A stretch of 64,000 bases of DNA from Allokutzneria sp. A3M-2-11 16 (GCF_024213555.1 NZ_JANAVO010000010.1:62001-126000), one strand, 5' to 3'. Shown: positions 45,582-54,794, counted from the stretch's first letter. Made by a program: numbers and translations. Notes: generated from the letters alone by a model not told the origin.

Positions 45582-47270
45582 ATGGTCCGTACCGCCGCAG
45601 GCAGGGCGTTCCGCGAGGCGCGGGACTTCCTGCTCGCGCACGCACGCGACCTCGACACCGCGCGCGCCGGTTTCAGCTGGCCGCGGCTCGACGAGTTCAA
45701 CTGGGCGCTGGACTGGTTCGACGCGATCGCCGAGGGCAACGAACGCACGGCGCTGTGGATCGTCGAGGAGGACGGCAGCGAGGGCCGCTGGTCCTTCACC
45801 GAGCTCTCCCGCCGGTCCAACCAGGTGGCGAACTGGCTGCGGGACAACGGGGTCGAGCGCGGCGACCGGATCGTGCTGATGCTCGGCAACCAGGTCGAGC
45901 TGTGGGAGACGCTGCTCGCCGCGATGAAGCTCGGGGCCGTGGTCATCCCCGCGACCACCCTGCTCGCCGCCGCCGACCTCCGTGACCGCATCGATCGCGG
46001 CGCGGCCAAGCACGTGATCGCGCGAGCCGCCGACGCGGACAAGTTCGCCGACGTGCCCGGCGACTACACCCGGATCGCGGTGGGTGAGGAGACGCCCGGC
46101 TGGTTCTACTACCGCGACTCCCACCACTCGGACGTGGTCTTCTACCCCGACCGCCCCACCAAGGCCACCGACACGCTGCTGCTGTACTTCACCTCCGGCA
46201 CCACCGCGCAGCCCAAACTGGTCGAGCACACCCACGTCTCCTACCCGGTGGGCCATCTGTCCACTATGTACTGGATCGGCCTCGTGCCCGGCGACGTGCA
46301 CCTCAACATCTCCTCACCGGGGTGGGCCAAACACGCGTGGAGCAACGTCTTCGCGCCGTGGAACGCCGAAGCGACGGTGTTCATCCACAACTACTCCCGT
46401 TTCGACGCCGCGCGGCTGCTGACCGAGATGCAGCGCTGCGGGGTCACCAGCTTCTGCGCCCCGCCCACCGTGTGGCGGATGCTGATCCAGTCCGACCTCG
46501 GCTCCCTGCGCACCCCGCCCGCCAAGGTCGTCGGCGCGGGCGAACCGCTCAACCCCGAGGTGATCGACAAGGTCCGCGCCGCCTGGGGCGTGACCATCCG
46601 CGACGGCTTCGGCCAGACCGAGACCACCGTGCAGATCGCCAACACCCCCGGCCAGCCGGTCAAACCGGGCTCCATGGGCCGCCCCGTCCCCGGCTACACC
46701 GTCGCACTGCTCGACCCGGTGACCGGGCGGGCGGGCGACGAGGGCGAGATCTGCGTCGACCTCGCGCGGCGCCCGCTCGGGCTGATGACCGGCTACCACG
46801 GCGACCCCGGGCGCGACGCCGAGGTCATGCGCGACGGGTACTACCGCACCGGCGACGTCGGCTCCCGCGACGCGGACGGCTACATCACCTACGTCGGCCG
46901 CACCGACGACGTGTTCAAGGCATCGGACTACCGCATCTCACCCTTCGAACTGGAAAGCGTGCTGCTGGAGCACGAGGCCGTCGCCGAGGCCGCCGTCGTC
47001 CCCGCACCCGACCCGGTGCGCCTGGCAGTGCCCAAGGCGTACGTGGTGCTCTCGGCGGGCTGGACCCCGGACGCCGCCACCGCCGAGGCGGTCCTGCGGT
47101 ACGCCAGGGAGAACCTCGCGCCGTACAAGCGCGTCCGGCGGCTGGAGTTCACCGACCTCCCCAAGACCATCTCCGGCAAGATCCGCCGCGTCCAGCTCCG
47201 CGGCCAGGAAACCGGCGAACGCCGCGCGGAGGAGTACCGGGAGGAGGACTTCCCAGCTCTCCGGGGGTGA
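45582..47270 (+). CDS. AMP-binding acyl-CoA synthetase, medium-chain type
   Basis: A 562-residue ligase that activates a carboxylic acid as its acyl-adenylate and transfers it to CoA. Signatures: YFTSGTTAQPK near residue 202, the FGQTE motif (GFGQTETT) near 343, YRTGDVGSRD and the C-terminal lysine motif PKTISGKIRR. The spacing and the N-terminal FNWALDWFD resemble the acetyl/medium-chain (ACSM) subfamily. The acid is not predictable. Its promoter faces the GAF-LuxR gene. The ATG at 45582 follows GGGGAG. Confidence 0.9.
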   Translation: MVRTAAGRAFREARDFLLAHARDLDTARAGFSWPRLDEFNWALDWFDAIAEGNERTALWIVEEDGSEGRWSFTELSRRSNQVANWLRDNGVERGDRIVLMLGNQVELWETLLAAMKLGAVVIPATTLLAAADLRDRIDRGAAKHVIARAADADKFADVPGDYTRIAVGEETPGWFYYRDSHHSDVVFYPDRPTKATDTLLLYFTSGTTAQPKLVEHTHVSYPVGHLSTMYWIGLVPGDVHLNISSPGWAKHAWSNVFAPWNAEATVFIHNYSRFDAARLLTEMQRCGVTSFCAPPTVWRMLIQSDLGSLRTPPAKVVGAGEPLNPEVIDKVRAAWGVTIRDGFGQTETTVQIANTPGQPVKPGSMGRPVPGYTVALLDPVTGRAGDEGEICVDLARRPLGLMTGYHGDPGRDAEVMRDGYYRTGDVGSRDADGYITYVGRTDDVFKASDYRISPFELESVLLEHEAVAEAAVVPAPDPVRLAVPKAYVVLSAGWTPDAATAEAVLRYARENLAPYKRVRRLEFTDLPKTISGKIRRVQLRGQETGERRAEEYREEDFPALRG

Positions 47271-47313
47271 TCCGGGGTTGACTGTCAGGGGTGTTGGGCA
47301 TCATGCAGTGCCA

Positions 47314-47341
47314 AGCGGCTACTGAAGTATGTTAAGCCGCT
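47314..47341. promoter_or_regulatory. Stem-loop upstream of parE
   Basis: AGCGGCT (47314-47320) and AGCCGCT (47335-47341) form a perfect 7-bp stem with a 14-base loop, 36 bp before the parE ATG. A TTGACT box lies at 47278-47283. It may end the preceding transcript or regulate the topoisomerase operon; without a U tract the choice is open. Confidence 0.4.
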
Positions 47342-47376
47342 GGTAAGCCTGCCCACCGCGCTGCATAGTCCACGCC

Positions 47377-50076
47377 ATGACCCGGGAGAGCGACCCTGTG
47401 ACTGCCGAGACCCTCTACGGGGCCGACGACCTCACGCACCTCGAAGGTCTAGAGGCGGTCCGCAAGCGACCCGGCATGTACATCGGCTCCACGGACAGCC
47501 GCGGCATCAACCACCTCTTCAACGAGATCGTCGACAACTCCACCGACGAGGGCATCGCCGGGCACGCGGGCAAGGTCGTGGTCACCCTGCACGCCGACGG
47601 CAGCGTCCAGGTCGACGACGACGGCCGCGGCATCCCCACCGGAACCCACGCCCGCTCCGGCCTCTCCGGCGTCGAACTGGTGATGACCAGGCTGCACGCG
47701 GGCGGCAAGTTCGGCGGCTCCGGCTACAAGACCTCCGGCGGCCTGCACGGCGTCGGCGCCTCCGCGGTCAACGCCCTGTCGCACCGCTTCGACGTCACCG
47801 TCAAGCGCGACGGCAAGGTCTACCAGATGTCCTTCGCCCGCGGCGTCCCCGCCGTGTTCGACGGTCCCGGGCCGAAGGCCAAGTTCACCAAGCAGTCCGG
47901 CCTCACCGTCGCCGGGAAGATGAAGCGGAACGAGCGCACCGGCACCTCGATCCGCTACTGGTACGACGCCCGCTACTTCGAGAACGGCGCGGCGCTGGAC
48001 GTCGAGGCCGTGCGGACCAAGCTGCGCAACACCGCCTTCCTCGTCCCCGGCGTCACCTACGTGCTGCGCAACATCACCGAGGGCGCCATCGAGGAAGAGA
48101 AGTTCCACTTCCCCAACGGCCTCGCCGACATGGTCGACTTCCTCGCGCCCGCGGGCGACCGCCCCGTCTCCGGCACCCTGCTGGTCACCGGTGAGGGAAC
48201 CTACTTCGAGAACGCCGCCGACGAGAACGGCGTCATGCGGTCCAAAGTGGAGCGTCACGCCGAGGTCGAGGTCGCTTTCCGCTGGGGCACCGGCTACGAG
48301 CGCACCGTGGAGTGCTTCACCAACACGATCCGGAACGTGCACGGCGGCACCCACCGCAAGGGTTTCGACCGCGCCGCGGTGAAAGCGTTGCAGGAAGCCA
48401 TCTCCAAGACCCGCGGACTGCTCAAGCCCAAGGAGGACCCGCCGACCCTGGACGACGTCCTCGAAGGCATGACCGCCGTCATCCACGTCCGGCTGCCCGA
48501 ACCGCAGTTCACCTCGCAGACCAAGGACGAGCTGTCCACCGCGGGCATCACCAAGGTCATCCAGGGCATCATCGAGCGGCACATCAAGGCGTGGACCGAG
48601 GACAAGAAGACCAAGACCGAGGCGAAGACGGTCCTGCAGAAGATCGTCGACGCCGCCCGTGTCCGGCTGACCCAGAAGCAGCAGAAGGACGCCGCGCGCC
48701 GCAAGACCGCGCTCGAAGGCGCCGCGATGCCGCCGAAACTCGTCGACTGCCGCACCACGGGTGTTTCGCGAAGCGAACTTTTTCTCGTGGAGGGCGACAG
48801 CGCCCTCGGGTGTTTTACCGGCGACACGATGGTCGCGCTCGCCTCTGGGAAGAGCAGGTCCTTCGCCGACCTGGCCGATGACTGGGCGCAGGGGATCACG
48901 CACTTCGGCTACACCACCAACAAGGCCGGGCGCGTGGTCGTCGCGCCACTGGTGGAACCACGACTCACCAAGCGAAATGCCGCGCTGGTCCGCGTCACGC
49001 TCGACAACGGCGAGTCGGTGCGGTGCACGCCAGACCACCTCTTCCGCCTGCGGGACGGCTCCTACCGCCGCGCCGACGCACTGGCGCCCGGCGACTCGCT
49101 GATGCCTCTGTACCGCTCGCTCTCCTCGAAGGCTGCGAGCGACAAGCTCGACGGGTACGAGCGGGTCTGGATGAACGACCGCGAGGAGTGGGTGTACACG
49201 CACTACCTCGCGGACGCGTACAACCTGCGCCGCGGCCTGGACAGCGCCGACAACGGCAACGTCCGACACCACGTCGACATCGACAAGCGCAACAACGATC
49301 CGCGGCGCGAGGCCGTGTCGCTGGCCAACCACCGTGTCGTTTCCGTTGCGCCCCTTGCGGAGACGGCCGACGTCTACGACCTGACGGTCGACGACTACCA
49401 CAACTTCGCGCTCGAAGCCGGGGTGTTCGTGCACAACAGCGCGCGCATGGCCAGAGTCTCGGAGTACCAAGCACTTCTGCCGTTGCGCGGCAAGATCCTC
49501 AACGTGCAGAAGGCCAGTCTCGGCGACACGCTGCGCAACGCGGAGATCTCCTCCATCGTGCAGGTGCTCGGCGCGGGCAGCGGGCGCACCTTCGACCTGA
49601 CGCAGATGCGCTACGGCCGAGTGATCCTGATGGCCGACGCCGATGTGGACGGTTCGCACATCCGGACGCTGCTGATCACGTTGTTCGCCAAGTACATGCG
49701 GCCGGTGATCTCCGACGGCAGGCTGTTCGCGGCCATGCCGCCGTTGCACAAGATCACCACCAGGGGCCGCAACCCGCAGACGATCTTCACCTTCACCCAG
49801 CGGGAGATGGAGACCACCCTCGCGAAGCTGGAGAAGTCCGGCAAGCAGGTCGTCACCCCGGTGCCGCGGTTCAAGGGCCTCGGCGAGATGGACGCCGACG
49901 AGCTGTGGGAGACCACGATGAACCCGGCCACCCGCTCGGTCCGGCGGATCACGCTGGACGACGTGGAGGCCGCGGAGCAGGCGCTGGAGCTGCTGATGGG
50001 CGAGAAGGTCGAACCCCGGCGCGCGTGGCTGGTCGAATCCGCCGCCCGCGTGGACCGCGCGGCGATCGACGCCTGA
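47377..50076 (+). CDS. parE: Type IIA topoisomerase subunit B (ParE-like), intein-containing
   Basis: An 899-residue precursor; the mature subunit after intein removal is 690 residues. The N-terminal GHKL ATPase has NEIVDNSTDEG and GLHGVGASAVNALS; the C-terminal TOPRIM domain has EGDSALG and DADVDGSHI. It pairs with the subunit A encoded 32 bp downstream to relax or decatenate DNA. The divergent EGDSALGSA and the adjacent parC-like gene favour topoisomerase IV rather than gyrase, but gyrase cannot be excluded. The ATG at 47377 gives the usual N-terminus. An intein splits the EGDSALG/SA site (separate entry). Confidence 0.9.
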   Translation: MTRESDPVTAETLYGADDLTHLEGLEAVRKRPGMYIGSTDSRGINHLFNEIVDNSTDEGIAGHAGKVVVTLHADGSVQVDDDGRGIPTGTHARSGLSGVELVMTRLHAGGKFGGSGYKTSGGLHGVGASAVNALSHRFDVTVKRDGKVYQMSFARGVPAVFDGPGPKAKFTKQSGLTVAGKMKRNERTGTSIRYWYDARYFENGAALDVEAVRTKLRNTAFLVPGVTYVLRNITEGAIEEEKFHFPNGLADMVDFLAPAGDRPVSGTLLVTGEGTYFENAADENGVMRSKVERHAEVEVAFRWGTGYERTVECFTNTIRNVHGGTHRKGFDRAAVKALQEAISKTRGLLKPKEDPPTLDDVLEGMTAVIHVRLPEPQFTSQTKDELSTAGITKVIQGIIERHIKAWTEDKKTKTEAKTVLQKIVDAARVRLTQKQQKDAARRKTALEGAAMPPKLVDCRTTGVSRSELFLVEGDSALGCFTGDTMVALASGKSRSFADLADDWAQGITHFGYTTNKAGRVVVAPLVEPRLTKRNAALVRVTLDNGESVRCTPDHLFRLRDGSYRRADALAPGDSLMPLYRSLSSKAASDKLDGYERVWMNDREEWVYTHYLADAYNLRRGLDSADNGNVRHHVDIDKRNNDPRREAVSLANHRVVSVAPLAETADVYDLTVDDYHNFALEAGVFVHNSARMARVSEYQALLPLRGKILNVQKASLGDTLRNAEISSIVQVLGAGSGRTFDLTQMRYGRVILMADADVDGSHIRTLLITLFAKYMRPVISDGRLFAAMPPLHKITTRGRNPQTIFTFTQREMETTLAKLEKSGKQVVTPVPRFKGLGEMDADELWETTMNPATRSVRRITLDDVEAAEQALELLMGEKVEPRRAWLVESAARVDRAAIDA
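48811..49437 (+). other. Intein in ParE, 209 residues, with HNH-like remnant
   Basis: In-frame insertion between Gly478 and Ser688 of the precursor, with an N-terminal Cys (CFTGDTMVAL), a block B histidine in CTPDHLFRL, and a C-terminal VFVHN followed by Ser as +1 nucleophile. These are the residues of a standard splicing (class 1) intein. The middle carries HHVDIDKRNNDP, like an HNH endonuclease core, but the region is short and probably inactive. The site matches the known GyrB intein site between G and S of EGDSAGG/SA. Confidence 0.95.
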
Positions 50077-50108
50077 GAACAACCCGAGACACGGAGAGCG
50101 CTGAAGCT

Positions 50109-53100
50109 ATGGCACGCCGCAAGGGCCCCACCACCAAGGTCGACCCCACCGCGTTCGACCGGGCGGGCGCGCAGGTCTTCGACAACCCGGTGAAGACCGA
50201 GATCGAGGACTCGTACCTGGAGTACGCCTACTCGGTCATCCACGCCCGCGCCCTGCCCGACGCGCGGGACGGCCTCAAGCCGGTGCACCGCCGCATCCTG
50301 TATTCTATGAATGAGCAGGGATATCGCCCGACTCATGCTTACGTAAAGTCTTCTCGTGTCGTAGGCGACACAATGGGCAAATACCATCCACATGGTGACA
50401 CCGCCATTTACGACGCGATGGTGCGCCTTGCTCAGGACTTTTCCCTGAATACTCCGCTCATTGATGGGCACGGAAACTTCGGTTCTCCGGACGACGGTCC
50501 GGCCGCATCGCGTTACTGCGTTGTCGGTGACACCAGAATCCGTCTCGCCGACGGTTCCAGCGCGCGCATCGCCGACGTGGTGAACCTGCCTGCGGACTCC
50601 GAGGCGGACGCCGACTTCGAGGTGCTCGACAAGGACGGTAAGGCCGTCCGGGTGAACAAGGTCTTCAACTCGGGTGTGCATCCGACGCTGAGCATCACGT
50701 CGAAGTCCGGGTTCTCCCTGCGCGGGAGCGAGAACCACCTGGTCCTGTGTCTGGAAGCGCCGATGGGCGTGCCGTTGTTCCAGTGGCGCAGGCTCGACGA
50801 GATCCAGCCGGGCGCCGTGGTCTGCGTCGCTCGCAACGCCTGGTCGCAGGTGGTGCCGACCGCTCGGGAGTACATGCTCGGCGTCCTCGGCGGAGCGTGG
50901 GTGTCCGAGGGGTGGGCCAACGAGAACCGGGCCGGGTTCAACAACACCGACGACCATTTCTTCGGTGAGGTGTTGCACGCCTACGATCAGATTGTCGGTG
51001 GAAAGCGTTACGTCTCTCAACGGGAGACTCGGCGTGACCGCAAGCGAATCCAGGAACTCGACATCCAGGACTACGCGGGCGGGATGGATGCATTTCGGGC
51101 GAGCCCGCTCGCTGAGCTGATCGGGCACCAAGCGCGTGACAAGTTCATTCCCGAATTCGTCTGGAACGGCGGATGGGGTGTCAAGCGCGCGTTCCTGATG
51201 GCGGCGTTCGAAGGGGACGGCGGCCCGCGCGTCGCCAAGGACGGCTTCACGATTCACTACAGCACCTACAGCGAGCGTCTCGGCCGTGAGATGCAGGAGA
51301 TGCTCGCCGAGTTCGGCGTGACCGCACAGCGCCGCCAGTACGTCCGGCCGAGCGGTTCGATCGAGTTCCGGCTGATCATCTCGGGGCTGCGCAACGTCCG
51401 GGCTTTCGTCGAGCGGGTGGGCTTCCTCAAGACCAAGCAGGACAAGCTCAAGGCGCTCCTCCGGCGTTCGCCGCTGCGGCCGCACCGGCTCAGCCGGGAC
51501 CACGTGCCCTTCGTCGCCGACTACGTTCGCGGTGCATTGGACTTCGACCGGCGCGGCAGCGGCCGGAAGTGGTTGACCACGCACAACTTCGACCGTGTCG
51601 AGCGGTGGGAGACGGAGCGGCTGCGGATCATCGACCGGATCAAGGACACCGAGGTGCTCCGGACGATCCTGCCGATCATGGACTCTGGCTACCGTTTCGA
51701 GACGGTCGTCGAGGTCACGCAGGAAGAGCCCGCCGAGGTCTATTCGGTGCGGGTGGACTCCGAGGACCACTCGTTCCTGGCCGGTGGGTTCGTCAACCAC
51801 AACACCGAAGCACGCATGTCGCAGGAGGCGATGCTGCTCGTCGGGGAGCTGGGCGAGGACACCGTCGACTTCCGGCCGAACTACGACGGTTCGCTCATGG
51901 AGCCGACCGTGCTGCCGGCGGCCTTCCCGAACCTGCTGGTCAACGGCACCTCGGGGATCGCGGTTGGCATGGCCACCAACATGATCCCGCACAACCTGGG
52001 CGAGGTCATCGCGGCGGCGCGGTGGCTGATCTCGCACCCGGACGCCTCGCTGGACAAGCTGATGGAGTTCATCCCGGGCCCGGATCTGCCGACCGGCGGG
52101 ATGCTGCTCGGGCTGGACGAGGTGCGCCGGGCGTACGAGACCGGGCGCGGCGTGGTGCGGATGCGGGCGAAGGCCGAGACCGGGCCGCTGGAGGGCAGCC
52201 GGGGGCGGCAGGCGATCACGGTGACCGAGCTGCCCTACGGCGTCGGGCCCGAGAAGATCATCGAGAAGATCACCGACGAGGTGAACAAGTCCAAGCGGCT
52301 CACCGGGATCGCCGATGTCAAGGACCTGACCGACCGGGAGAACGGCACCCGGCTGGTGATCGAGTGCAAGGTCGGGGTGAACCCGCAGGCGCTGCTGACC
52401 GACCTGTACCGGCTGACCCCGCTGGAGCAGTCCTTCGGCATCAACAACCTGGTGCTGGTGGACGGGCAGCCGCGGACGTTGGGGCTCAAGGGTTTGCTGG
52501 AGGTCTTCCTCGACCACCGCTACACCGTGGTGCGGCGGCGGACCTCCTACCGCAAGCGCAAGCGCGAGGAGCGGCTGCACCTGGTCGAGGGCCTGCTGAC
52601 GGCGCTGCTGGACATCGACAAGGTGATCAAGCTGATCCGCGGCAGCGAGAACGCGCAGGAGGCCAAGGACGGCCTGATGCGGCGCTTCAAGCTCTCCGAG
52701 ATCCAGGCGAGCTACATCCTGGACACGCCGCTGCGCCGGTTGACCAAGTACGACAAGGTCGAGCTGGAGACCGAGCAGAACCGGCTGCGGGCCGACATCG
52801 CCGACCTCTCGCGCATCCTGGACAACGAGGCGGTGCTGAGGAAGCTGGTCTCCGCGGAGCTGGCGAAGGTCGCCCGCGAGCTGGCCACCGAGCGGCACAC
52901 CTCGCTGATCGACGGTGACCTGAAGGAGGTGCTGGCGGCCTCGCGGGAGTCCGGGCCGCTGGAGGTGGCCGACGACCCGTGCCAGGTGATCCTGTCCGCG
53001 ACCGGCCTGGTCGCCAGGACCGCGGCGGAGTCGGAGGAGGCCACCGAGGCGCGCAGGCGCAAGGGCCGCGCGAAGCACGACGTGGTGTCCGCGGTGGTGC

Positions 53101-53882
53101 ACACCACGGCGCGCGGGCAGGTGCTGCTGGTGACCAACCACGGGCGGGCGTACAAGATCGAGGTGTTGCCGCTGCCGGTGCTGCCGGAGCAGGTCGGCAC
53201 GGTCTCGCTCAGCGGGGGTATGGCGGCGCGCGAGCTGGTGCCGCTGGAGAAGGGCGAGAAGGTCATCGGCATCGCCCCGCTGGGGGAGCGCAGCGAGGGG
53301 TCGCCGGGCCTGGCGATCGGGACGAAGCAGGGCGTGGTGAAGGTGTGCGCGCCGGAGTGGCCGGTGCGGTCGGACGAGTTCGAGATCATCGGCCTGAAGG
53401 ACGGCGACGAGGTGGTCGGCGCGAGCTGGCTGACCGACGGGGAGGAGACGCTGACCTTCGTGTCCTCGGACTCCTCGCTGCTGCGCTACTCCGCGTCGCT
53501 GGTCCGCCCGCAGGGGCTCAAGGGCGGTGGGATGGCCGGGATCAACCTGGGCGCAGACGCGCACGTGGTGTTCTTCGGCGCGGTCCGCACCAACGACGAC
53601 GAGCACGGTGAGCCGATGGTGGTCACGGCTTCCGGTCAGACGGCGAAGGTGACGCCGTTCTCCGAGTACCCGGCGAAGGGGCGGGCGACCGGCGGGGTCC
53701 GTTCGCACCGCTTCCTCAAGGGGGAGAAGGCGTTGTTCCTGGCGTGGGTGGGACCGCGTCCGGCGGGTGCCTCCGACAACGGTTCCGCGGTCGATCTGCC
53801 CGATGTTGATCCGCGCCGCGACGGTTCCGGATCTCCCCATCCGGGGCCCGATGTGGTCGGTCACCTCATCGAGCGCGACTGA
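50109..53882 (+). CDS. parC: Type IIA topoisomerase subunit A (ParC-like), intein-containing
   Basis: A 1257-residue precursor; the spliced protein is 828 residues. The N-terminal winged-helix/tower core has DGLKPVHRRILYSM and the active-site tyrosine Tyr136 in AASRY, then after the intein TEARMSQEA. The C-terminal third has the beta-pinwheel typical of subunit A, with repeats such as GQVLLVTNHGRAYKI and GGMAGINLGADAH. It cleaves and rejoins DNA with the ParE-like subunit. The ATG at 50109 follows a short gap; codon use near 50301-50516 is unlike the rest of the gene. Confidence 0.9.
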   Translation: MARRKGPTTKVDPTAFDRAGAQVFDNPVKTEIEDSYLEYAYSVIHARALPDARDGLKPVHRRILYSMNEQGYRPTHAYVKSSRVVGDTMGKYHPHGDTAIYDAMVRLAQDFSLNTPLIDGHGNFGSPDDGPAASRYCVVGDTRIRLADGSSARIADVVNLPADSEADADFEVLDKDGKAVRVNKVFNSGVHPTLSITSKSGFSLRGSENHLVLCLEAPMGVPLFQWRRLDEIQPGAVVCVARNAWSQVVPTAREYMLGVLGGAWVSEGWANENRAGFNNTDDHFFGEVLHAYDQIVGGKRYVSQRETRRDRKRIQELDIQDYAGGMDAFRASPLAELIGHQARDKFIPEFVWNGGWGVKRAFLMAAFEGDGGPRVAKDGFTIHYSTYSERLGREMQEMLAEFGVTAQRRQYVRPSGSIEFRLIISGLRNVRAFVERVGFLKTKQDKLKALLRRSPLRPHRLSRDHVPFVADYVRGALDFDRRGSGRKWLTTHNFDRVERWETERLRIIDRIKDTEVLRTILPIMDSGYRFETVVEVTQEEPAEVYSVRVDSEDHSFLAGGFVNHNTEARMSQEAMLLVGELGEDTVDFRPNYDGSLMEPTVLPAAFPNLLVNGTSGIAVGMATNMIPHNLGEVIAAARWLISHPDASLDKLMEFIPGPDLPTGGMLLGLDEVRRAYETGRGVVRMRAKAETGPLEGSRGRQAITVTELPYGVGPEKIIEKITDEVNKSKRLTGIADVKDLTDRENGTRLVIECKVGVNPQALLTDLYRLTPLEQSFGINNLVLVDGQPRTLGLKGLLEVFLDHRYTVVRRRTSYRKRKREERLHLVEGLLTALLDIDKVIKLIRGSENAQEAKDGLMRRFKLSEIQASYILDTPLRRLTKYDKVELETEQNRLRADIADLSRILDNEAVLRKLVSAELAKVARELATERHTSLIDGDLKEVLAASRESGPLEVADDPCQVILSATGLVARTAAESEEATEARRRKGRAKHDVVSAVVHTTARGQVLLVTNHGRAYKIEVLPLPVLPEQVGTVSLSGGMAARELVPLEKGEKVIGIAPLGERSEGSPGLAIGTKQGVVKVCAPEWPVRSDEFEIIGLKDGDEVVGASWLTDGEETLTFVSSDSSLLRYSASLVRPQGLKGGGMAGINLGADAHVVFFGAVRTNDDEHGEPMVVTASGQTAKVTPFSEYPAKGRATGGVRSHRFLKGEKALFLAWVGPRPAGASDNGSAVDLPDVDPRRDGSGSPHPGPDVVGHLIERD
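50301..50516 (+). other. Compositionally foreign exon tract flanking the ParC intein
   Basis: This 216-bp coding stretch directly before the intein has about 54% GC by my count, against roughly 65-75% in the sequence on either side, and uses codons rare elsewhere in the window (TAT, TCT, AAT, CAT, GGA, AAA, TTA-type starts). The encoded protein remains a normal topoisomerase sequence. The composition returns to normal soon after the intein. It reads as a co-conversion tract from the donor of the intein. Confidence 0.7.
50517..51803 (+). other. Intein in ParC, 429 residues, with LAGLIDADG homing endonuclease
   Basis: Inserted between Tyr136 (the catalytic tyrosine) and Thr of YTEARM. It starts with Cys (CVVGDTRIRL), has a block B-like SENHLVL and ends FVNHN with Thr at +1, the signature of a functional class 1 intein. 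The endonuclease region holds two LAGLIDADG-type helices, YMLGVLGGAWVSEG and AFLMAAFEGDGG. The site is the same as that of the Mycobacterium xenopi GyrA intein. GC is lower than average in places (for example 51000-51080). Confidence 0.95.
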
Positions 53883-53896
53883 CCCGCCGCATTTCT

Positions 53897-53959
53897 CCCG
53901 TTTCGTACTCATAACGGGAATTGGGAGCGCTCCCAATTCCGGTAGGAGTACGAAACGGG
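53897..53959. repeat. 63-bp palindrome, copy 4
   Basis: Outer arms CCCGTTTCGTACTC (53897-53910) and GAGTACGAAACGGG (53946-53959). The centre, 53918-53941, is a perfect 24-bp palindrome around GGGAGCGCTCCC. It begins 14 bp after the parC stop, where a terminator would be expected, and precedes the VOC gene by about 100 bp. Confidence 0.9.
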
Positions 53960-54056
53960 AATCCGCGCTGGATGTGATGGGGGTCACATGCGGTGGAGGT
54001 CGAGGAAGGAAAGGCGGATTCGACGTCCCGGGTGAAATCGACCTGAGGAGGACGTC

Positions 54057-54794
54057 ATGATCGCTCTCGGCAGCATCCTGCTCGGCAGCGCGCACCCGGA
54101 GCGCCTGCGCGACTGGTACCGCGCGGCGTTGGGCTGCGAGCCCCGCGAGGACGGGTTCATCGACTACGGCGGTGTCTCGCTGCTCATCGACGGCCGGGAC
54201 GACGTCGCGCCCGCGACCGCCGAACCGGGGCGGGTGATCCTCAACTTCCACGTGGAGGACGCCCGCGCGGTGGTCGCCCGGCTCGACGAGCTCGGCGTGG
54301 AGTGGCTGGCGCGCCTGGAAGACCGTGGCCCGGGGCTGTTCGCCACGCTGGTCGACCCGGACGGCAACTACGTCCAGGTCATCCAGATGAGCGAGGAGTA
54401 CCTGGTCTCGCGGGGGTACAAGCAGCCGCGCAGCCTGCACAGCGCCGCGCCGTTCAGCGGCTTCTCGGTGGACGACATCCCGGCCGCGAAGGCGTTCTAC
54501 ACCGAGGTGCTCGGACTGAAGGTCACCGAGGAGCACGGCATGCTCCACCTGCACATCGACAGCGGCGAGGTCCTGGTCTACCCGAAGGACAAGCACGTGC
54601 CCGCGGAGTTCACGGTGCTGAACTTCCCGGTCGCCGACATCGACGCGGCGGTGGACGAGCTGACCGCGCGCGGGGTCACGTTCCTCCGCTACGAAGGCGT
54701 TCCCGCTGATGGGAAGGGCATCGTCCGCGAAGGCGGCCCGCAGATCGCGTGGTTCACCGATCCGGCCGGGAACGTGTTGTCGGTGCTCCAGTGA
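54057..54794 (+). CDS. Two-domain VOC family (glyoxalase-like) protein
   Basis: A 245-residue protein with two glyoxalase/bleomycin-resistance beta-alpha-beta modules (residues 1-118 and 130-245). Metal-ligand candidates are His and Glu residues in [22 protein letters not shown] and the [10 protein letters not shown] and [10 protein letters not shown] strands. Such proteins are metal-dependent lyases, dioxygenases or drug-binding proteins, and the function is not readable here. The ATG at 54057 has GAGGAGG about 6 bp upstream. It overlaps the convergent sigma-factor gene by 41 bp. Confidence 0.88.
   Translation: MIALGSILLGSAHPERLRDWYRAALGCEPREDGFIDYGGVSLLIDGRDDVAPATAEPGRVILNFHVEDARAVVARLDELGVEWLARLEDRGPGLFATLVDPDGNYVQVIQMSEEYLVSRGYKQPRSLHSAAPFSGFSVDDIPAAKAFYTEVLGLKVTEEHGMLHLHIDSGEVLVYPKDKHVPAEFTVLNFPVADIDAAVDELTARGVTFLRYEGVPADGKGIVREGGPQIAWFTDPAGNVLSVLQ

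Noticed and set aside
47314-47341. The stem-loop before parE as an intrinsic terminator
   Set aside because: There is no U-rich tail and the loop is large, so it is listed only as a possible regulatory element.
49611-54596. A very long open frame on the minus strand opposite parE/parC
   Set aside because: The protein is low-complexity (His, Arg, Gln, Asp, Leu rich) and lies antisense to two conserved genes with intact motifs; it is a by-product of high-GC codon bias.
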